A stretch of 64,000 nucleotides of DNA from Tritrichomonas musculus (Eukaryota; Parabasalia; Tritrichomonadida; Tritrichomonadidae), in the NCBI GenBank assembly GCA_039105265.1, contig JAPFFF010000011.1, positions 868,001 through 932,000 on the forward strand, written 5' to 3'. Below, piece after piece: positions 58,655-64,000 of this stretch. Both the position numbers and the translations under genes were made by a program. Below the pieces are notes generated by a model. It saw nothing but the letters and a program-made list of their open reading frames with translations. It was not told the DNA's origin and ran no database searches. How positions within the stretch are numbered: position 1 is the first letter of the stretch; every line of letters begins with the position of its first letter.

Positions 58655-59521
58655 ATGGATGAACCCCCAAGTGCAGAACTAATAAATAAAGTAGAAACAT
58701 TGATTAAAGAGACCTTACGGAAGAACATGAAAGAGATAGATGGTGCTTTGATTAAACCATTATCACCTGATTATCCTTTTAGCACAAATGGTATATACTT
58801 TTTAATTGGTAAACCAGGTGCTGGTAAAAGTTTTTGGATATGGAGACATATTATGATAACAGAGAGGTTGTTTAAACATCCATACTACCAAAAGATAATA
58901 TTTTGCTCAAGCTCTGGTAAAATGGATAAAACAGCTGAAACACTTAATAAACAGATACAATCAAGAATCGATTATGTAAAGGAAAGAGAATTAATGAGTT
59001 ATCTTAAAAGACATCTTCGAAGAAAGATAAAGTATTATGCTATTGTCAAATATGTATTATCTCGAATGAAAGAGACCAATGACGAAATGAGGAGGCTCAT
59101 TGAGAAGCATCATTTAAATGAGCTCAATGATAAAATAATATATATAGCCAATAAGTTAGTCAAGTATGAAACATCATCATATCCATATAACACATTATTG
59201 ATACTAGATGATTGTGCAGGTAGTGATTTATTAAAGAATGGTAATAGTGAATTTATCAAGTTGTTAACCAAGACAAGACACTATAATTTAACATGTATCA
59301 TGGCTATCCAAACTATTCGATTTGTTCATATGAATGCGAAAAGGTTAGCAACAGATATCATATGTTATACAGGATATAGTGAGGAAGATTTTACTAGCTT
59401 GTTGCAACAAACTAATAACTCATTAAATACTAAGCAGACAGTAGCTGAATACTTACAACATAAAGAACCACATGAAAAATTCGTAATGAATATTTCTGCT
59501 AATAAGTACTATTTCGAATAA
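58655..59521 (+). CDS. DNA-packaging ATPase of Maverick B (288 aa)
   Basis: Walker A GKPGAGKS at residues 52-59, Walker B LLILDDCAGSD near 181-191, and the KTRHYNLTCIMAIQTIRFVH block. Very close to the ATPase of A along its length, in the same neighbourhood (directly after the integrase). It powers genome packaging in the capsid. Confidence 0.92.
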   Translation: MDEPPSAELINKVETLIKETLRKNMKEIDGALIKPLSPDYPFSTNGIYFLIGKPGAGKSFWIWRHIMITERLFKHPYYQKIIFCSSSGKMDKTAETLNKQIQSRIDYVKERELMSYLKRHLRRKIKYYAIVKYVLSRMKETNDEMRRLIEKHHLNELNDKIIYIANKLVKYETSSYPYNTLLILDDCAGSDLLKNGNSEFIKLLTKTRHYNLTCIMAIQTIRFVHMNAKRLATDIICYTGYSEEDFTSLLQQTNNSLNTKQTVAEYLQHKEPHEKFVMNISANKYYFE

Positions 59522-59538
59522 TTTTTTATTTTTTAAAA

Positions 59539-59994
59539 ATGGGAATTAAACTTCATTCAGAAGAAGATTATTGGAAGCCAAATTATGCTAAACAAAAAGA
59601 ATTTTCTCCATGGCAAACGATAATAAAAGGAGGAGTAGGTTTAGGTGGTAAATTATTAATGGGAGCTGCAGATAGTTTTACTGGAGGTCTTGCAAGTAAA
59701 ATATTGGATGCTTCAGCAGGTGGATTAACCAAGCATGCTGGTGTTATTGGTTCAGTTGCGAGAGGTCTTGGTGAAAGCTACTTGAGCGATAGTACAAGAA
59801 ATAAATTAGCAAACATAGCTGACACAGCATTAAAATATGTCCCAGATGGAAAAGTGAAAACTGCCTTATCATCAATTAATAAATCTGCAAAAGGTGAATC
59901 AGTTGGAGCACCTCTTGAAAAGCCAGCATTTTCGTCTAGATCATTACAAGAGAGTGACTTTACTACCAACAATCGGGCGAGAACCTACATCTAA
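59539..59994 (+). CDS. pVI-like virion protein of Maverick B (151 aa)
   Basis: Glycine/alanine/serine-rich with a long hydrophobic-amphipathic centre (GGVGLGGKLLMGAADSFTGG, AGVIGSVARGLGESYL). It occupies the same position as the 178-aa protein of A between ATPase and core-like gene. Sequence identity to it is low, but composition is alike. A membrane-interacting or minor core role is inferred. Confidence 0.55.
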   Translation: MGIKLHSEEDYWKPNYAKQKEFSPWQTIIKGGVGLGGKLLMGAADSFTGGLASKILDASAGGLTKHAGVIGSVARGLGESYLSDSTRNKLANIADTALKYVPDGKVKTALSSINKSAKGESVGAPLEKPAFSSRSLQESDFTTNNRARTYI

Positions 59995-60041
59995 TGAAAA
60001 CTCAAAAAAACTAAATTTTTGGACTTTTTTGTTTATTTTAA

Positions 60042-60593
60042 ATGTCAAAACATCTAACAGGTTCTAAGAGACTTGCAGTTATTCATAAATGGTTGAATGG
60101 AAGGGATGACCCAGATTGGGAAGTTTTACCTACAAAAACCAAAGACAAGTATATTGTAAAACAGCGAAAAACTCCAATAACTCGAGAATATCAAGAAAAC
60201 TCAGAAAGTGAAAATAACGAAGAAACTCAAGAAAACTCAGACAGTGAAGAACATGAGGAACTTGAAGAAAAGCCAAGAAAGCCAATAAGTTCGAAAGCTG
60301 CACGAAAACCTCCAAAACCTCGAAAAACTCAACAAAGCCAAGTTTATGACCCTACTGTGAATGAGGAAATACTAAAACAGCTAAAATCACTAGGTGAAGA
60401 AATGAAGATAAGTCGAGAGAAGAAAGAACAGAGACGTATGATAAAGGAGGTTGTTGATAAAAGGATGAGTAAACCAAGACAACAGTATGTTCCTGAAGAA
60501 CCGCCACAACAATATGAAGAAGAACAACAACCTCAATATATACCTATGAGACCTATTGGTAGGAGAAATCGCATCTTTGAAGATATGATGTAA
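60042..60593 (+). CDS. Capsid-block protein with charged linker (183 aa, B copy)
   Basis: Orthologue of the 212-aa gene of A: MSKHLTGSKRLAVIHKWLNG start, KEQRRMIKEVV and a GRRNRIFEDMM end. Contains a Ser/Glu repeat stretch (SESENNEETQENSDSEE) and a basic Lys/Pro stretch. It lacks the hairpin-encoded insert of the A protein. Probable core or scaffold protein. Confidence 0.7.
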   Translation: MSKHLTGSKRLAVIHKWLNGRDDPDWEVLPTKTKDKYIVKQRKTPITREYQENSESENNEETQENSDSEEHEELEEKPRKPISSKAARKPPKPRKTQQSQVYDPTVNEEILKQLKSLGEEMKISREKKEQRRMIKEVVDKRMSKPRQQYVPEEPPQQYEEEQQPQYIPMRPIGRRNRIFEDMM

Positions 60594-60610
60594 ATTTTTT
60601 TCTATCTAAA

Positions 60611-62293
60611 ATGCTTAACAAGGAATCCTATATGAAAACCTCAGCAGAGGTTTGTACTCAGATTGCATCTTACTTTGATGTTGTCGATAATTGCATAGCA
60701 CTTAGTGATACTAATAAGGCATACTCATTAAATCCACAAACTTCGTATTCACCATCACCACCAATTAAGAGTGGTTCCTATACAACATGTATTATCTCTC
60801 CTAATACTCATAATACTGCTGATATATATAATGGATTTATTCGAGCAGATATGAGAGTGATGATAAAAATAGACAAGCCAATTCTAAGTGATTTAGAAAA
60901 TGTCAGTGGTTATAATTTTGGTAAGGTATGGTTTGGTTTTAAGGATGCTCGAGATGCTGTTGAGAAGTATGAAATTGTAGCTAATGGTATGACGCTTTAT
61001 ACCCAGAACTTTGGATGTGAAGAATCCTTTTTAACTGCATGTTGTGCAAATGAAGTTACTAAAAGAGCTGATATATATAGTAAAGCAAGACATAAGGATA
61101 TTTGGAATGATACTCATGGAAGGAGATGTGGTTTTGTTGCAAATCTTAACAAAGATGTGACTTCTGTCACTGAAACAATTAGATTAAAGATTGATTTGCG
61201 ACGATTCCTACCTTTATCTAATATCAAGTACTTGCCAGCATTTGCAGGTAAAATCGAATTACGTCTATACTTTTCAACAGCTGGTATGGTATATTGTCCA
61301 GTTGGTTTTGAAAAGAGCTTGGTTGCTAATCCACATATAATGAAAGACTTCAATGTTGATGAAATTACCAATGAATTTCGACCTATTGGAGAACCAATAT
61401 GGATGTGGACAAGTACCGAAAAAATAGCAATGGATAAGATTAATCACCCCAAGAATCTTCCACCTGTTGGTGAAAATCATGGAGGAGCATATGAAATTGA
61501 CGGAGCTAACAAGACTAAGGAAAGAGTTGACCGAACTATTTACAGTGATTGGAGAACTTGGAGTGTTGTTGATTATTCCATTGAAGAATGTGCGAGTATT
61601 ATACCTTGTTTTGGTATTCATGAATCTGTATATACAGCACTTGTTCAAAGATATGCTAACCCTCAACATCCACTTACATTCCCAACACAGATTATGTCAT
61701 TTTACACTTGTACAAGACCTCTTAATAATGAACAAGATAAAGCAACTATTACTATTACACCTAATTTTGTAGATAGTATGTTTTGCTTATTCCCACTCAA
61801 GCATACACATAAGACATACTTCAAGAATCCTATGTTTGAAGCATTTCATATGAATTGTGGTAATTACAATAATATTCCTGCTAAAGCATTTGGTACGAAT
61901 GGTAAGTATCCAGAGTTCCTCGAATATTGCCAGAATGCAATGAACATGAATGGAGAGCAAAATGGATTTAATAAAGAGGTTATTGCAAGTTTAGCGAATG
62001 AGTATCAATATAATGAAAACACAACAGGCTATTATCCAAATGATAGGTCCTCATTCTTCATAGGTCTTCCTACTGAAACAGATGGAACATATCAACAAGG
62101 TCTTTCAAGTCTTGCACCTATTAACTTCGAATTGATATGTAGTCAAAAGGCAGATAATCCATTTAGACAGGAAGTAGATACACCTCCATTATTATGCTTA
62201 TTAACAGATATATCAATTAGTATCTTAATTAGACCTAATGGTATGCCACCATCAGTACGTATTGGTCCTTATGATTTAACAACCCCTGAGTAA
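60611..62293 (+). CDS. Major capsid protein of Maverick B (560 aa)
   Basis: Closely similar to the A capsid protein: KVWFGFKDARDAVEKYEIVA, ESFLTACCANE, RADIYSKARHKDIWND, DLRRFLPLSNIKYLPAFAGK, EYCQNAMNMNG, RSSFFIGLPTETD. An additional loop of about 30 residues lies around 280-310 compared with A. Double jelly-roll fold expected from length and family. Forms the main capsid shell. Confidence 0.87.
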   Translation: MLNKESYMKTSAEVCTQIASYFDVVDNCIALSDTNKAYSLNPQTSYSPSPPIKSGSYTTCIISPNTHNTADIYNGFIRADMRVMIKIDKPILSDLENVSGYNFGKVWFGFKDARDAVEKYEIVANGMTLYTQNFGCEESFLTACCANEVTKRADIYSKARHKDIWNDTHGRRCGFVANLNKDVTSVTETIRLKIDLRRFLPLSNIKYLPAFAGKIELRLYFSTAGMVYCPVGFEKSLVANPHIMKDFNVDEITNEFRPIGEPIWMWTSTEKIAMDKINHPKNLPPVGENHGGAYEIDGANKTKERVDRTIYSDWRTWSVVDYSIEECASIIPCFGIHESVYTALVQRYANPQHPLTFPTQIMSFYTCTRPLNNEQDKATITITPNFVDSMFCLFPLKHTHKTYFKNPMFEAFHMNCGNYNNIPAKAFGTNGKYPEFLEYCQNAMNMNGEQNGFNKEVIASLANEYQYNENTTGYYPNDRSSFFIGLPTETDGTYQQGLSSLAPINFELICSQKADNPFRQEVDTPPLLCLLTDISISILIRPNGMPPSVRIGPYDLTTPE

Positions 62294-62320
62294 AAAGATG
62301 TATATTTTATTTTATAGAAA

Positions 62321-62755
62321 ATGTCGAATGATTATAGAAGCCCACATGCTGAGATTGTTGGAAGAGAAGGTATGATGTATAATGAAGCTACCATGAAAAA
62401 TAAGGACATAGAGTTTCAACATTTTGGTGTGTTCAGTAATACTAATACTTATTCTGTAACTTTCAACCCATATATTAATCGACCACCTACCCAGATTATT
62501 GAACATGAGGACCCAGTTAGATTTCCAGATACTCGAGAACATATAACCAAACCTGTTCGTGAACCTCCTGTTAGTATTACAGATGGTGGTTTTTATCGAC
62601 ATATAGGTGAAAAAGATAGACCAGTACCTCTCTTACCAAAATATCTTAAGAAGCCTGAGAAACCACCAATGCAAGGTAGAGCAAGAGAATATAATAAACA
62701 AGATATTCGATATGGACCTACCCAACATATCTTTACCCAAAATAACATCTATTAA
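62321..62755 (+). CDS. Conserved Maverick protein, 144-aa type (B copy)
   Basis: Orthologue of the 142-aa gene of A (HFGVFSNTNTYSVTFNPYIN, RPPTQ, EPPVSITDGGFY). It is proline-rich with few hydrophobic stretches, like an extended capsid-binding protein. It directly follows the capsid gene in B, whereas in A the YDYIN gene comes first. Confidence 0.7.
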   Translation: MSNDYRSPHAEIVGREGMMYNEATMKNKDIEFQHFGVFSNTNTYSVTFNPYINRPPTQIIEHEDPVRFPDTREHITKPVREPPVSITDGGFYRHIGEKDRPVPLLPKYLKKPEKPPMQGRAREYNKQDIRYGPTQHIFTQNNIY

Positions 62756-62779
62756 TTTTTTATTGAATTTTTTATCCAG

Positions 62780-63226
62780 ATGAAAATGACAACAAGAAAC
62801 GTCTATGACTATGTCAATGAACTTCGCGCAAAATGTGCTCCAAATACTAAACAATGTAATTTCTCGATACTTTGTGACAAGTACCCAATGAAAGCAGGAG
62901 AATGGAGCTATTTAGGCAAAGTACTCTATGTCTCAATCAAGATAAAAGACAAGTGCCACAGATTTTATCCAGATAAGCTCAAAGAACTTGATCTTGACTC
63001 AATATTTATTAAGCCTAACTCAAGGAGAAAAATATCTGAAGATTTCGAAGAGTTCTACATAAATGGAAACACTACCACTCAAGAGTATCAAGGAATCAAA
63101 TACTACAACTACTCCATTGCAGCTGCTCCTACAAGTCATAAACCAAAAATCGATGCTCTCAAGCAGAAATATCAAATTGAGTCATTTGACATGTTTATTG
63201 GAGAACAGCTAGACTTAGTACTTTAA
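62780..63226 (+). CDS. Conserved Maverick YDYIN protein (148 aa, B copy)
   Basis: VYDYVNELRAK, FSILCDKYP, YLGKVLYVSIK, RFYPDKLKEL, NSRRKIS, EFYINGNTTTQEY and YYNYSI match the A and D proteins. Globular alpha/beta composition. Conserved in all three, so probably needed by the whole group. Unknown function. Confidence 0.75.
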   Translation: MKMTTRNVYDYVNELRAKCAPNTKQCNFSILCDKYPMKAGEWSYLGKVLYVSIKIKDKCHRFYPDKLKELDLDSIFIKPNSRRKISEDFEEFYINGNTTTQEYQGIKYYNYSIAAAPTSHKPKIDALKQKYQIESFDMFIGEQLDLVL

Positions 63227-63247
63227 GCCTATTTTTTCCCAACCTAA

Positions 63248-63772
63248 ATGATTAAGAAGAGGGGTACAACCAATGGAGTTCAAGCAAATGTATCTTTAGA
63301 ACCATCAGCAGCTGCATCATCTACATCAAACATCAACAACAACATTATTATTAATAAGAGAGATGATGGCAAGGAAGACATTGTTATTACAAGAGACATT
63401 GGAGTGCAAACTGAACCTGTTGAAGTTGAACCAGATGTACGTAATGTTATACTTGAAGCATATGCACAAATACTACTTAATCAAGACAAAGCACTACTAG
63501 CTAACATTATATCAAAGAAATGCATCATAGTACCTATTGAATCTCTTAGCAACATCATCAAAGCAATACTACATGTTAGTGAGGTTGAAGTACAACTTAA
63601 TGAAGATGTTGGATGTTGTGCAGCTAAGAGCAATCCAATAAGAAAAATAGATGCTATTAAGATTATTAAAGATAATGGAGAGGTAGTCATTGACTTGAAA
63701 CAAGTATATAATAAAGAATATAATGAGCTTGTTAATAATTATCATGTATGCTTAAAATATTGCATAGTATAA
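63248..63772 (+). CDS. Conserved Maverick protein, 174-aa type (B copy)
   Basis: Orthologue of the 175-aa gene of A, nearly identical from STSNINNNIIINKRDDGKED. Unlike A it contains RDIGVQTEPVEVEP, an LC8-like motif. Conserved DVGCCA cysteines near the C-terminus. Last gene of the rightward structural block of B. Confidence 0.7.
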   Translation: MIKKRGTTNGVQANVSLEPSAAASSTSNINNNIIINKRDDGKEDIVITRDIGVQTEPVEVEPDVRNVILEAYAQILLNQDKALLANIISKKCIIVPIESLSNIIKAILHVSEVEVQLNEDVGCCAAKSNPIRKIDAIKIIKDNGEVVIDLKQVYNKEYNELVNNYHVCLKYCIV

Positions 63773-63779
63773 AAAAGAC

Positions 63780-63813
<34 letters not shown>

Positions 63814-63838
63814 TTAAAAAAAAATTATTTTTTTACTC
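63773..63838. terminator. Convergent 3' region with A-rich tract
   Basis: About 28 consecutive A bases followed by more A/T-rich sequence between the stop of the 174-aa gene and the stop of a converging leftward gene. Likely the 3' end region of both transcripts. No hairpin is apparent. Confidence 0.4.
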
Positions 63839-64000
63839 TTACTCCTTGTCTTTTGGAGATGAAGCTTCTTGTTCATCTTCATCATCTTCTTCTTGTGTCT
63901 CTTGCGAGTCAGGCACTATAGGCACGTGAAAGCCAATAGATTTTGGTGTTGGAGATTGAGGAATCTTTTTATGAAAAACCTCGCAGGTAGTGAGATTCAT
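63839..64000 (-). CDS. Partial leftward gene of Maverick B, acidic C-terminus
   Basis: 53 codons visible, ending in SPKDKE with an acidic tract (QETQEEDDEDEQEASSPK). There is an in-frame ATG at the window edge, but the gene may extend beyond. It is convergent with the structural block, as expected for the replication half of the element. Identity unknown. Confidence 0.5.
   Translation of the reverse strand: MNLTTCEVFHKKIPQSPTPKSIGFHVPIVPDSQETQEEDDEDEQEASSPKDKE

Larger units (their letters stand above)
53701..64000. mobile_element. Maverick B (right end outside window)
   Basis: Begins AGTAGTATATACTAGTCGG at 53701 inside the protease gene of element E, with TGTACC just before as the likely 6-bp duplication. 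It carries a collinear block of protease, minor capsid, integrase, ATPase, pVI-like, core-like, major capsid and three small conserved genes. All are open and tightly spaced, so this copy looks whole as far as it is visible and young. The polymerase would be to the right, outside the window. Confidence 0.9.

Overview
The window reads as a nest of Maverick/Polinton-type virus-like elements in an AT-rich, apparently intronless protist genome. The best fit is a trichomonad such as Trichomonas vaginalis. This is inferred from several large Mavericks stacked in one place, a Mutator-like insertion with a 10-bp target duplication, TCA-type initiator-like motifs just upstream of start codons, and very short intergenic gaps. 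The species is not proven by anything in the window.

Layout. (1) About 1-39897 is Maverick A. Its extreme left end lies just outside the window and its right end is at 39897. It carries a fibre-like module (289-18024), a 251-aa protein, a GIY-YIG protein, a protein-primed family B DNA polymerase, an HNH protein, and then a leftward structural block: small proteins, major capsid protein, packaging ATPase, integrase and a penton-like minor capsid protein. Two elements have inserted into A. One is an 8.7-kb fold-back Mutator-like element (5135-13841, target duplication TGGTCATTAT) in a fibre gene. The other is a 7.0-kb element D (31673-38674, target duplication AACCAA) in the minor capsid gene. 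(2) A itself sits in another Maverick, C (39898-42767 visible), inside a small virion-protein gene next to C's divergent capsid gene. (3) 42768-43990 is very AT-rich spacer without a gene. (4) 43991-53700 is the left part of another Maverick-like element, E, with a large decayed gene followed by the start of a structural module. (5) A close relative, Maverick B (53701 to beyond 64000), is inserted in E's protease gene. B shows a full collinear morphogenesis block: Ulp1-type protease, minor capsid, integrase, ATPase, small core-like proteins and major capsid.

The genes act together as a virus-like programme: polymerase and integrase for replication and insertion, ATPase, protease and two capsid proteins for virion assembly, and in A a set of large fibre-like proteins with phage-style motifs. 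A, B, C, D and E all end in the hexamer AGTAGT/ACTACT, which suggests that related integrases recognise them.

The most unusual signals are: (a) a family of GC-rich double-hairpin miniature inserts in the TIRs and inside several coding regions of Maverick A, with compensatory changes in the stems; (b) element D, which looks like a capsid-less satellite of Mavericks and carries a large protein with motifs reminiscent of replication initiators; (c) repeated TQT/IQTD/VQTE motifs resembling dynein light chain LC8 docking sites in several unrelated Maverick proteins; (d) modular exchange between E and B; (e) an internal TIR-like remnant suggesting A is composite. All element-encoded genes are treated here as parts of genomic fossils. 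No searches were run, so family names rest on motif recognition.
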